From NCBI GenBank assembly GCA_029747585.1, contig JAPEVF010000174.1, positions 16,430 to 80,429 on the forward strand: DNA of 64,000 nt. Direction: 5' to 3'. The stretch is from Pleurotus djamor. Its lineage: Eukaryota; Basidiomycota; Agaricomycetes; Agaricales; Pleurotaceae. Both the position numbers and the translations under genes were made by a program. Within the stretch, counting starts at the first letter, position 1, and the number at the start of each line of letters is the position of its first letter. Positions 11,585 to 21,543 of the stretch are shown here, one piece after another. The notes beneath the pieces are model-generated. The model was not told where the DNA came from, made no database searches, and saw only the letters and a program-made list of their open reading frames with translations.

Positions 11585-13801
11585 GAGGTGGAAAAAGAAG
11601 GCAAGAGGAGGAAGGTCAGGTCAAGGTTTTGTTCTTGGGACTGGTCGATTATTTCAGCCGTGATGTGATGCAGGATGGTGGTTGGTTCGATGATCAGTAT
11701 GGCGTTTTGGCTGTTGGGTGATCGTGGCGCGTGTATGGGAGAGTGTGAATGTCATGGGAGTTGTGCTTCAATGTGAGCTCCGGGTATCCTTTTTACATCG
11801 TTTAAACCTTTTCGGACCGTCATTTATGTTTTCTTGTCAATAGGATCTCCTAGCATCTGTGTGTTTTCCGTGGCTTTCCCAGTGCTCTCGTAATTCTATC
11901 ATCTTCATAATGCCATCTGGACTAAAGATGTCTGACAGTTTCCCTTACGCGACGTTACCTTTTGGGTACGCGGTGTCCATGATCGTGAGTGAAGCTTCAA
12001 GCGTAGTTCCCCCATACAGCAATAATATGTGGCGGGCAGCTTCGCATCCGTCTCCTCCGTTTCCGTTGATGGGTAGCTCGATTCTTTGAAAGACGCCGTT
12101 TGGATAGTTGCGATGAGAGTACTCTGCAACTTCTCAGGCAGCGTTAGACCTCGATATCGGACCGTCTGCATCCGCAAGCTCCAACGACAACCACGGAACG
12201 ACCCAGAGCTCTACTCACCCTTTGCACTCTTGGCCTAAACTCGTGGCCGAACTTCTGAAATTCCTTCGAGACAACGGACAACGGGAGACACTTGCGGATC
12301 GTTGGATCCTGCAAGCCTGCACTTGTCCTCTCAACTGGCCAACGAGAGAAACCCCCGAGTCATTTCAACCCTGATGCATTCAATTCAACATATCCTCATG
12401 TATCATCCGTCATCAGCCGTAAACCTGAAATTCCTGCTATCGCGATCGCGGGGTTTTTGAGTCCTCCTGTCTTCGTGGACCTGTGGGCTCGTTCCCTCGC
12501 TCTCAATTACACACTGCTCTCTTGTTCTTCTCACAGATCACCATTCGGACAGTCGGTTGCGCCTCCCCTTGGCCAATGTCCAACAAAAGTCGGAGCAATC
12601 TCGCTCAAATACTGAACCTCGTGTATTAGCCGTTGAGTATCAGCGAAATCCCATTCCTCACGGTAACGTTAACGGCAAGATGTTGCACAGGCATAGCGCC
12701 TTACACTGGCTAAATTTATCGCCACAACATCCCACCTGCCCTTTCAAGTCATGATTGATATGCCGGAGGACACTCACATACCTAACGCGCGTGGGCATCC
12801 CAAGAACCAAGCCGAAATGAACTTTCGCGGAGGATATATGACTGTCACGGATGCCGAAGCGTTAGCATGCAATTAGCAGGTAAGCACTTATACTACCTCC
12901 TCCAACTCCCAAGTCACCTGGATGCCCGGAGCTTAGCACCAGGGAATAGGGAGTACTTAAAATATATATGACATGGGTGTATGGTCGACATACAGTTGAT
13001 CTGATGCATAATGGCCGCCGCAAAGCATTGGAATTGCCACCGCGCTTTCGCATCCCAACACCCCTGTTATGTTCAGGGAGAATATAATAGCATCAGGGGT
13101 GAGGGTCTTCAACCGTGTCATTGGTTTCGCTGCTTGCTTTTGGGGTGCATCGGTACATCTTTGCGTCACCAAAAGGGAAAGGTTAACATCCCGGGACCGG
13201 ATCGTATAGGCTTACGATCCCTTTCCTTCCGTTACGCCCTACCCTGGGTGGCTGCCGCCATAAGTGCGTTCTGGAACTTGCTAAGTCCTGCTTCCCAATC
13301 ATACTTACGCTAAGGATTGGTATGACTTCCGTATCAATGGAGATGGATTAGATTGTTGGCTGCTATGTAGATAGCAGCGAGGGATAGCTCGATTTTCAGC
13401 ACTTCGCGCACAATTTACATACATAGTCGAGGAACAGTGGGAATCGGCGACACAAAGCCTGGACCTAGTAAAACTCTGCCGCGGCAGAGTGCACGGACAT
13501 ACACAGGAGCAACGAGCATAATTAGACCAGGAGAGGGTGCCTGATCAACAGAAAACGGAACGTCCAGAGAGAGAAATGATACATCGTTCGCGGGAACGCA
13601 TATATAGATAAAAAGGTCGTGTAGGAAGTGTTTACTGGTGTAGAATACATACATGGAACATGGAACCGAAGAGAGCAAATATCAAAGTTCTGTATGTAGT
13701 TGAGAGAGAGGAGAGAAACCCTTGGAAAGACAACACATCGCATAGCGAGGGCTTGCCTTAAGAATAAAGAACCAGAGAGAAGAGGCAAAGCGATTGTCCG
13801 T
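11585..13801. other. Intergenic, no supported gene
   Basis: No frame in these 2.2 kb can be spliced into anything I recognise. A 41-codon open frame from an ATG at 12751 and a 90-codon minus-strand frame near 11905-12177 exist but have no family signature and no supporting junctions. The segment includes the 3' flanks of two convergent genes, the bestrophin-like gene and the minus-strand zinc-finger gene. Confidence 0.5.
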
Positions 13802-15311
13802 TTAATCCATATCCATTTCCATTTCCATACCGTCCCATCCTTTCTTCTCTTCGTCGTCTTCCTCCTTGACGCTGAAGCCAACGCTGAATTCATCTTCCTC
13901 CCTCTTCCAAGCCCTTGTGGGCAGAGCAAAGCCATCGACATCGACTTCAATACTATCTTCATCATCGCCGCTACCAGAGGCGGACCTCGAGCCAGAGCGA
14001 AGGGAGGAACCAGGTAACGCCCATTGTCCACCTGCGTCGCGGGACATGGAACGAGTGTAGTACGGCTGAGAGCTACCATGTCTTCCATGGCCAATACCAT
14101 ACCCTGATCCCCAGGAGACTGAATCAGAGCTCCCACTGACTGTGCGATATGCGGTGGTGTTGCTGGAAGTGGGGACAGGAACAGGCTGAGTAGTAACGCC
14201 GACGAGGCCAGGGCGAACTTGCGTGATGGATCCACCTCCCGTGGCAGATGAAGCTGGGATGGAGTAGTTGTGCAGACGAGGTCCCGTGGATCCTGCGCGA
14301 GTAGACGACGAGAGAATACTATTGGCGGGAACGGAGCTAGAGACGGGCCGCGAAGGAGATGCTGAGGTTGCTTCCGAGGTTTGAGGCGCTTGAGGAATAC
14401 TGCCGCTCAGGAAAGCAGGCCAAAGCGAACGGTCATCAGGTAGTGATGTCCCAGTGGCTGTTGGCGACATATGCGACAGAATTGCGGCGGCCTATGGCGT
14501 CCAATGAGGTAAGGCACACGAGCGGAGGATTTTTCATGGACGTACCTCGAGTAGCTGCACCTGCTGATGCTTGCTAAGAACAAACTTGGATGCTTCGCGC
14601 CATTGGGGCGTGTGCTCCCACCGGTGTTTGATCAAGCAAGACGGATGCCGGTATATCTACGGCGGGAGATGCGTAAACCCGTTAATAAAATGGTTGGTTT
14701 GCAGCGGGCAGAAGGCTTACCTTGGAACAGCTTTCGCACTTGTAATCCATGCCACGCTTCTTGCCATTCTTATTGATGGCAATGGGCGCGGCTAAAGGGT
14801 TGTTGAGGTGTTCCGGGACTGAAGAGGACAACGGAGCTTCCGCATCGTGGCCGTAGTGGTGTGTATCCGATAAAGCATTCGAGGCATCCGCAGCACTCGT
14901 CGTGGGCGAAGGCAAACCGGGGTCGCCGGAAGCCGATGTGGATAATGAAAGGGAAGCCAAAGATAATGCCACCGTAGTCCTTAAAAAGCAGTGATCGTTA
15001 GCGACTTCCTTCACTCGGTGTAGGATTGATAAAGTTTATATAAAGGAAGTGAATAGGCATGGCGCATGGCCCAAAAGTCAAAATGAACTTTTAGGTACTC
15101 ACGATGGCCTAGCAGCTGCATCTCTCGCATCGCTCATCCGTCTCCTGGTCTTTCCCATAGAGGCCAGCCGTCGATGCTGTTTAGGCGAACTGCTGGCCGA
15201 CCCAGCAACGCCGTTCCCAACCGACTTGGACAAAGAATCCTCCGCCGTCGATGTCCGTATCGGTATGGGCGCAGCGCTCTCAGCAGCTATAGATAAAGAC
15301 AATAAACTCAT
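13802..15311 (-). CDS. Fungal C2H2 zinc-finger protein
   Basis: Four exons on the minus strand (15311-15103, 14979-14721, 14656-14546, 14491-13802) give 422 residues. One zinc finger is assembled only after splicing exons 2 and 3: CESCSKIYRHPSCLIKHRWEH, that is C-x2-C-x12-H-x3-H, near residues 151-171. It is followed by the fungal-conserved stretch HTPQWREASKFVLSKHQ and QLLEAAAILSHMSP. The flanks are low-complexity, rich in Ser, Thr and Pro, and the C-terminus is acidic (KEEDDEEKK, ending MEMEMDMD). This looks like a nuclear DNA-binding regulator, but its target is unknown. All four junctions preserve phase. The start at 15311 is the first ATG of the open exon; an upstream non-coding exon cannot be excluded. 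Intact. Confidence 0.85.
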
Positions 15312-15770
15312 GGCAGAGCCTTCCTGCTATTTCATTCACCCCATTAGCTCCAGCAAAAATCCGTTGTGAAGGAAAGTAGAACGCACAGAAGTCGACGATG
15401 ACATGGCAAGTTGACTCTTTCTGTTCGTTGGATGCAAATTGACATGTAAGAAAGAAAAAAAAGGTTGTTGTGTCGTGTTTAAAAGTTACAAGAATTGCAT
15501 GCTGGGCTGGGCACGCTCGACGGACTGCGATGTGCTTATAGAGCCATCTCAGAAAGTTACGGCGGCGAAAGGAAAGGTAACCAAATCTGAAACATTTTGG
15601 CGCCAGAGTGCGTGGCAGATTGGCTGCGCGCGCTTACTCCCAAGGTGCTCAGTCATCCGGAATACATAGATTCCGCCCATACGGCCGATCCAACGGTCTT
15701 TGAGCCTGCATATGACTACTGGACTTTTTGGAGCCTCGGGTTGTAGGACCCAGCCTTACTGAATCAGGAC
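15312..15770. other. Intergenic between zinc-finger gene and inverted-repeat element
   Basis: No gene is seen. This should hold the promoter of the minus-strand zinc-finger gene. It does not contain the missing front part of the MFS transporter whose tail begins just past the inverted-repeat element. Confidence 0.5.
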
Positions 15771-16050
15771 TGACACTGCTGACATAATCGAATAAGCCCC
15801 CTGAGCTTATTTTGAACCGATTCTGAGGGGTGAAAAAATCGGAACAGTGTATGTTCTGTGAGCATATCCAAAGCGTATTTTTAATATACCAGAGAAGTTT
15901 AAATAGGATCAAAATAAGCTCAAATTTTTGAGATTATAAGAAATTGGATCACAATGATATTGAGCAACATACGCTGTTCCGATTTTTTCACCCCTCAGAA
16001 TTGGTTCAAAATAAGCTCAGGGGGCTTATTCGATTATGTCAGCAGTGTCA
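15771..16050. mobile_element. 280-bp foldback/MITE-like element
   Basis: The two ends are inverted copies of each other for about 80 nt. The left arm starts TGACACTGCTGACATAATCG and the right arm ends with the exact reverse complement of it. Inside the arms I see only a couple of mismatches, for example ACCGATTCTG against ACCAATTCTG and CAGTGT against CAGCGT. The middle, about 120 nt, is AT-rich and has no open frame. There is no coding capacity, so it would be a non-autonomous element that could fold into a long hairpin. I could not find a clear target-site duplication: the left flank ends CAGGAC and the right flank begins TTTTCG. Its right edge coincides with the first readable codon of a broken MFS gene. 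Confidence 0.75.
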
Positions 16051-16052
16051 TT

Positions 16053-16572
16053 TTCGTCTATACGCTTCTCGCGATTGGGTTCGTGTGCCATTTATCCCCC
16101 TCGCATGGTTGAGTTGATTGGCCCTTAGACTGGAGGTGACGATTTGGTTCGTGCCCTCCATCATTCAGAATGCCCTAGCCGTCAGTTTTTTCAACATTTG
16201 CCCCTCCGCGCGATGTATATATCTTGACAACTGACAACTATGGATGATTAGGTTTCTTTCATTGGGGTTCTATTTGGACCTATGTTCCCCATAATCATCA
16301 GCCAGGCGACCCGCATCTTCCCTCGGCGACTCTTGACGGCGTGCATTGGATGGGTTGTCGGGATTGGGACCGCTGGTTCCGCCGCGTTGCCGCTTCTCAC
16401 TGGCCTCCTTGCTTCAAGATATGGAATCAGTTCTCTTCAACCATTGTGAGTGCTTATCCAAGAAATCTGTGGATGCCACCTTGATCTGATACCGACCAGG
16501 ATGGTTTCCATGATGTGTACGATGGTTGGTGTTTGGGCATTTGTACCAGCAGGGCAACGGCCTGTCGACTGA
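16053..16572 (+). pseudogene. C-terminal fragment of MFS transporter
   Basis: Four exons (16053-16078, 16129-16180, 16252-16445, 16500-16572) encode about 115 residues that match the last helices of fungal MFS sugar/unknown-solute permeases: FVYTLLAIGLEVTIWFVPS, then FIGVLFGPMFPIIISQATR, IFPRRLLTACIGWVVG, PLLTGLLASRYGISSLQPL and WAFVPAGQ before the stop. Phases agree at every junction. The N-terminal three quarters of a normal transporter (usually 450-500 residues) is missing. The readable part begins directly at the right edge of the 280-bp inverted-repeat element, and nothing MFS-like lies left of it. It is a truncated remnant, or the product of a misjoin at the repeat. Confidence 0.75.
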
Positions 16573-16986
16573 CACAATTTGTCGTCTAATTTATGAATGA
16601 CGCTCTCTGAGCTCCCGTGCGTCATTTTCAGGATGTCGCATGCATCCTTTTGTTGGGTCAAGGGAATTGTCGTCATCGCCTTCTCTCAAGACCGAGCTAC
16701 TGAGAGTGAAGAAGCCTAGTGTGATACCGTGCTTCCCTCGCGTTTCAAAAGCTTGAATCACTACGCAACCTTGAACCCTGTTTACTATTTTGCTACCTCG
16801 GCCGCAATCATAGAGTTTTCGCGTCTCCATTTCACATCTCAGAAGAACCTTCGGGGCTGTGGGTTCTTCAGATAATCTTGACATTCTGTCACCATCCATA
16901 CGTACACGCATCACAAGCGTGTAGTCAATATCGATCGGCAATAAAGCTGGTCGAACGCCTAGTAAGGCATTGGGACCCACCACACG
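16573..16986. other. Intergenic, nothing recognised
   Basis: This stretch lies between the MFS remnant and the five-CxxC gene. No RNA gene or recognisable control site is seen. The 3' part is presumably the promoter of the downstream gene. Confidence 0.45.
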
Positions 16987-17825
16987 ATGTCAACGAACGA
17001 ACTGGACATGTCGTCTATCACCAACGTTCCCGGCGAACCTGGGGATACTTGTGCCACGACGAGCGGAAACAATGAAGCGCAAGTTCCATCCTTCAACTCA
17101 GAGCCGATTTGGCGCATCAAGGAAAATCCAGCTCGATACTACCGCCTCGCATCCCAGTGGACAAATCCCGAGTCATCCTTGATTTCTGAGCAATACGAAC
17201 TTTACGTGCCGGAGATACAAGCCGCTACGTTCAAGGAGAAACACACACAATTCTCAAGTTTGAACGAGGATGAACGAAAGGGATTGGTTTGCACGAGGTG
17301 CCAGAGGTTTCTGGGAGATTTGGTGATAGGGTTGGTGTCTAGAATCGTGGACAGCTCGGACCTTCAGAACTTGTACGTGAGTGTGATCGTATAAGATTCG
17401 CTGCGAAGCTTCTATGCTAACGAAGGTGCCCGTAGTGCGAACGGTGTCTGACCAAGGATGAATCTCTTCGATCAGAGTCAACGTTCATCCTGTTCCATTG
17501 GGTAAATCGTCTTCGAGTCGGCGAGCAGGATTACATCCCGAGTTGGAAGGTGCTTCAACCTGAATGCGACGACTGCAGGAAGTCTATTGGAGACCCTAAG
17601 TCGATGCATTGTGTTGGATGTCGGCACGCGAAGAGTAGGGATGTTGTGAGTGCGTTTCTTTTCGCGACAAAATGGAGGGAAGTTCAAGAAACTTTGGTCC
17701 AGTGTATGTCTTGCTATCGCCGCATACTCCGGGACGGTTCGGGGCCATGCACGTTCATTCGTTGTACGCAGCTCAAGCTCGCGACCGACTCTGAAGAAGA
17801 CAAGAAGGACGGGGAACCAACATAG
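16987..17825 (+). CDS. Orphan protein with five CxxC pairs
   Basis: Two exons (16987-17376 and 17436-17825) are joined by a 59-nt intron with a TGCTAAC branch site at 17414-17420, giving 259 residues. I do not recognise a family. Five CxxC pairs are spread through the second half: CTRC near residue 100, CERC right after the splice, CDDC, CVGC followed by RH, and CMSC. This suggests two or more structural zinc sites of ribbon type. The splice joins LQNLY to CERC and so completes the second pair, which supports the intron. There is no signal peptide and no membrane segment. The C-terminus is acidic and lysine-rich (SEEDKKDGE). Function unknown. Confidence 0.65.
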
Positions 17826-17990
17826 ATAGGCGTCGGTATTATGATGGGTATGATCGAGAACATCTTGAGCCTACATAAAAATAATATCAAGAACAAAAAT
17901 CCATACATACATACACTCCGCATCCCATCCAAGCTCGCTCCGTAGCCAACCTACACACATCTCTCCATGTTCCAGATCATTGCGTCACGC

Positions 17991-18695
17991 CTATTGAATC
18001 TTCCTGGCCATTGCAGCCAAGTGGACCGTTCCTTGCCACCACACAACCATCAAAAGGCCAACAACACCGTGAAGAGTCCCCCAAACGATCTCAGGAGTGA
18101 CCTTGTATCTTCAGAAGGAGATTGGGTGAGCGCAACCTGTAAGGGTCAAGAATATGATACGCACTGCTCGAATAAGTCGCCGAAGGAGTGGGGGATGAAC
18201 CGAGGGCTTTGATAGAGGATTGTGGAGCAGATACTGTGATACACGCATAACGAAATCGCAAGAGCACGTTTTCCCGGCAAAAACTCTATCGCAACGTGTC
18301 AGATACGCCCTTTTGTCCGAACCTTCCTCCAATGAAAGTCAAACATACCAGGTAAGGAAAAGCACAGAAACGCGGCGATACATGTGCCCAGAGAAAGCGC
18401 AGCGTAAAGCTAATATGTTAAACCGAGAAAAAGTTAGTGAGCAACACGTCATCTTTTCCTTCTTTCAGGAAAACCTCAAGATGATGACGTACCTTCAAAA
18501 AGACTAAAGTCGTATTGTTAAGTTGGAGGAAAGGAAGAGACTCCGGCGAGTATACGCCTTGGATAGCAATGGGAATTTCCAGAGCAATGTGGAGGAGGAA
18601 TACGGCTGAACTGAAGGGTGTTAGTTCCCCTCGCCGACGTCGTCACGAACGATGACGAGAGCTACTCACAGCGGGCTACGGACGGCAATGGACAT
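17991..18695 (-). CDS. Small conserved fungal multi-pass membrane protein
   Basis: Five exons on the minus strand (18695-18670, 18610-18493, 18409-18349, 18285-18165, 18108-17991) splice to 147 residues with all phases matching. Four hydrophobic stretches are visible: LSAVFLLHIALEIPIAIQG, LKLYAALSLGTCIAAFLC, KRALAISLCVYHSICS and VWGTLHGVVGLLMVVWWQ. The pattern with LEIP in the first helix and WWQGTVHLAA near the end recalls an uncharacterised membrane protein family of mushrooms; I have no function for it. The longest unspliced frame is only 73 codons, so the gene is invisible without splicing. It is convergent with the five-CxxC gene at 16987. Confidence 0.75.
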
Positions 18696-19157
18696 GGCGG
18701 TGATGGTGGTGGTTGAGGTTCAAGAGAGGTCTGAGTGGAAATGTGGGTCAGGCGAAGTCGTCTTCCCAACACGACAGCGAGCTTATCAACGCCCGAGGAA
18801 CCTTCACGCGCTTGTGTGCCGTATGTCAAGGCACCATCCCCATCAACGCGCGTTCCCACCTCCACCTGCGACCACAACGTACACGAATACATATGTGACT
18901 ACTGCACATGCAATACTAAACATCTACTCTACAGAAACTCGACTACCCGATGGACCGAATTATTTTTATAATGTGCCTACGAACTACAAACTACATGGAT
19001 GAATGTCGAAAAAGAGGTATATAATTTATCAGGAAACAATATGATAAATCTACTTGCACATGCCTCCAGCATGATTGCGAGCCAAGGGGGTGAATAACTT
19101 TCACCGTATAAACAACCGAACAGTGTCCAGGATGGCAGGAAATCATAACCAGAAATC
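18696..19157. other. Intergenic, nothing recognised
   Basis: This holds the 5' flank of the small membrane-protein gene and the 3' flank of the bHLH gene, both on the minus strand. No further gene or RNA is seen. Confidence 0.45.
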
Positions 19158-20472
19158 CTACACTTCGTCGCCCATGTCCTCGTCACCATCCATCTCCCCN
19201 ATCAACGGAGAGAGTTTTGCTTTTCATCGTCGCTTCCACCGCATCCAAATCCCTCTCCAAGTCCAGCTCGTCCTCATCCCCACCATCGCCATCAGCCTCC
19301 GGAATCCCCTTATCCACCATATGCAACCTCAGCCGTTTCACCTCCTTCCTTAGCTTCTCAATTTCATCATCACGTCGTTCCACGCGTCCTTTAAGTCGCC
19401 GTATATAATCGTTGCCGCAGATGAGCAGCTGAAGCTTGCTGACACCTTTATTAGGGCCGTCGTTCCCAGCTTTGGGAGGCCCGCGAGGAGGAAGAGCCCC
19501 GGGTAGCAAGGGTTCTTCGGGAAACTTCTCGTCATTTGGGAGAGGAATGGGGGGTAAAAGCCCACGAAGGTCGTCAAAGGTCGTTTTGAGTGAGTCTCGA
19601 CGTTTTTGTTCCGCAGCCTTATGCGATGTTTTGCGGACTTGCATAGTGGGCTGGGGCTGGGTACTTGAAGTCGTGGCTGAAGGCGTTGAGCCAGCTAGGA
19701 AGGGCGAATCAAGGCATTGAATAAGCAGGTATCTAATGGGTGGGTGCTTGGGAACGTACCAGGCAAAATCGCTTTCAATCCTGGACTAGCGTGTATTCCA
19801 GTAGAAGACTTCTTTTGGATCCTACTCGCTGATGGTCCTTGAGGGAACGACTTGGGCGTCAAGCTGCTATCAACCCCCAGTCGACCTAACTTCATTATAC
19901 TGGCAGGCGTCACTGGCGTTAGCTGAGCCGAAAGCCCCGGTGACGGGGGAATGTTATTCGTAGTTCCATTTGAATGAGAAGTCGAAGCAGGTGGTGGCAT
20001 AGATAACGACAAATCGACAGGCGATGGTGTATCCCCAACCAGGTCACCAGCAACGCTTCCTTTTCTGGATCGAGTAGAACGTAACAGGGGGGTCGAATTC
20101 ACAGATTTCGAGCCTCCTCGAGACGTGTTATTGCTTTTCTTGGTAGATGGGTTGGTTGGCCTGATAGCAGGAGACTGCTTCTTACGAGCCATCTGTTCGG
20201 CCGACGAAGGTGAGGCCGTGCGTTTTTGACTGGGAACGGAAACAGCTGAAGAAGTTGATGCATGAGGGGGGTATGACTGCATGTGAGAAGCCTGAGGTTG
20301 AAGCCAAGGGCTCGCGAGGGGGGAGATGGNCATCGAATTCGAGTTCTGCGGGNAGATGGCAAGGCCTGAAATTCTGGACTTGAACGAAAAGCGACGTGGG
20401 CTGGGGCGGACGCTGAGCCGCGAGGGGAGTAGCGGGGATGTGATCGAGAGGTGTCGATCGTGTCGGCTGGAG
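19158..20472 (-). CDS. bHLH transcription factor, 5' end missing or unresolved
   Basis: Two exons are readable on the minus strand (about 20472-19760 and 19694-19158). The second contains a basic helix-loop-helix domain: RKTSHKAAEQKRRDSLK is the basic region and helix 1, followed by a long Pro/Gly-rich loop (PPIPLPNDEKFPEEP...) and helix 2 (VSKLQLLICGNDYIRRLKG). A leucine-bearing coiled coil follows (RRDDEIEKLRKEVKRLR). The first exon is Ser/Pro-rich with basic patches. The splice joins ILP to GSTPSAT in frame. The base at 19200 is ambiguous and breaks the last 13 codons; dropping it restores a clean acidic end (GDEDMGDEV). No start codon can be assigned because ambiguous bases at 20330, 20353, 20473 and 20479 surround the 5' part. 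Likely a nuclear E-box-binding regulator. Confidence 0.8.
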
Positions 20473-20499
20473 NGCGTCNTCATTGGTTACTCAATACAG

Positions 20500-21091
20500 C
20501 CTCAGGCTCGCCTGGTACTATCCCTGATGAAGATCCTGCTGTTGATGGACTGGAAAGGCTCGGGTTCATTCAGCGGCTAATATGGGCTGTAAACGCTGGT
20601 TGGACGGATCGTCGCCTTGTGGATTACCGCAACAACTTCTGGATAAACCCTGCCCATGTGAACATTGACGATGGAAACAATCCTCCCAAACTATTCGCTT
20701 GGCAATTGGCTGTCATTTCCCTCGGGTTATATCCAGCCCTTCGCTGGCTCGACGCCCTCACCAGTTCGTCAATCCATGGTAAGCTGATATCATAATCTGG
20801 CATAATTCCCTGTTTTAAATATCATCCCATCTAGCTCCCGATGCCAAATTTTCCCTCTTGTTCGGGGCATGGGTACTGCATTACTTCATGTTCCAGTTTT
20901 CGAACTGCAAAAGCTCAGGCTACCCCCTATTCCCTGCGTTGTACATCTCGATTCTCCTCCTGGCTGTCGTCGTCGATCACGCTTCGTGTCGAATGAACTC
21001 TCGCATCAAGGCCCAAAGTATATTCATTGCTGGCTTGATGATTCTAGGGAATTTTACAGGCGCTATGGCCGCTCAGCTGGGATATATCTGA
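20500..21091 (+). pseudogene. C-terminal fragment of a multi-pass membrane protein
   Basis: Two exons (20500-20778 and 20835-21091) follow an acceptor site (TCAATACAG) but no upstream exon is present. The readable part, about 178 residues, has several membrane segments: LFAWQLAVISLGLYPALRW, LLFGAWVLHYFMFQF, LYISILLLAVVVDH and FIAGLMILGNFTGAMAA. The spacing between LHY and PALY (16 residues) recalls the C-terminal signature of protein O-mannosyltransferases, but the catalytic N-terminal loops are absent and this likeness is weak. It begins within 30 nt of ambiguous bases at 20473 and 20479, so the N-terminal part may simply be missing from the assembly. Confidence 0.5.
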
Positions 21092-21543
21092 GCACGGACC
21101 TCTACCTCCTATCAGCTCCTATTGATCTTGAGACTTCACTCGATTTCGGCATCCCTCTTTTGTTGGGCCATCTCTATCTCCCTTTCAACTACCCTTTGTA
21201 TATATACCGGGGAATCAACTAAAATAAACGAACTGATAATGGATTGGTGATCGTGACCCACATCCCACCTCCACTTCTCTTCATCAGCCCTATGAGCGTT
21301 GAACAACGGAATCACAAGCGGGCTCCCGTGTAAATGAAGTCGCACATGTCCAGTTCCATAAAAGACGCGTCGTACTCCGGGATCCTTCCAGACGGTCCGG
21401 GGGGAGGACGTGAATTCACCCCGCAACTCCATAACGCACGTGATGATCGTGCCATCTCCGCCAATTCCCGCCCCCGACTTTAAAGAGTGACCGAAATCCG
21501 TTCTATCTTCATTTCCTCCTTCCTACCACCATCATCGATCGCA
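21092..21543. other. Intergenic, upstream of the aldolase gene
   Basis: The segment from about 21480 to 21543 is pyrimidine-rich (TCATTTCCTCCTTCCTACC), typical of the leader of a strongly expressed fungal gene. A minus-strand open frame at 21136-21432 has no recognisable features and is not annotated. Confidence 0.45.

Noticed and set aside
12751..12876. Small 41-codon frame, considered as a pheromone precursor or last exon
   Set aside because: Ends LACN rather than a CAAX prenylation signal, and no upstream exon joins it.
13522..14235. Minus-strand 237-codon frame overlapping the zinc-finger gene
   Set aside because: It is a shadow in another frame of the real fourth exon, which is fixed by the splice to the zinc finger.
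21136..21432. Minus-strand 98-codon open frame upstream of the aldolase gene
   Set aside because: No family signature, no splice support, and it overlaps the probable promoter and 3' flank of real genes.
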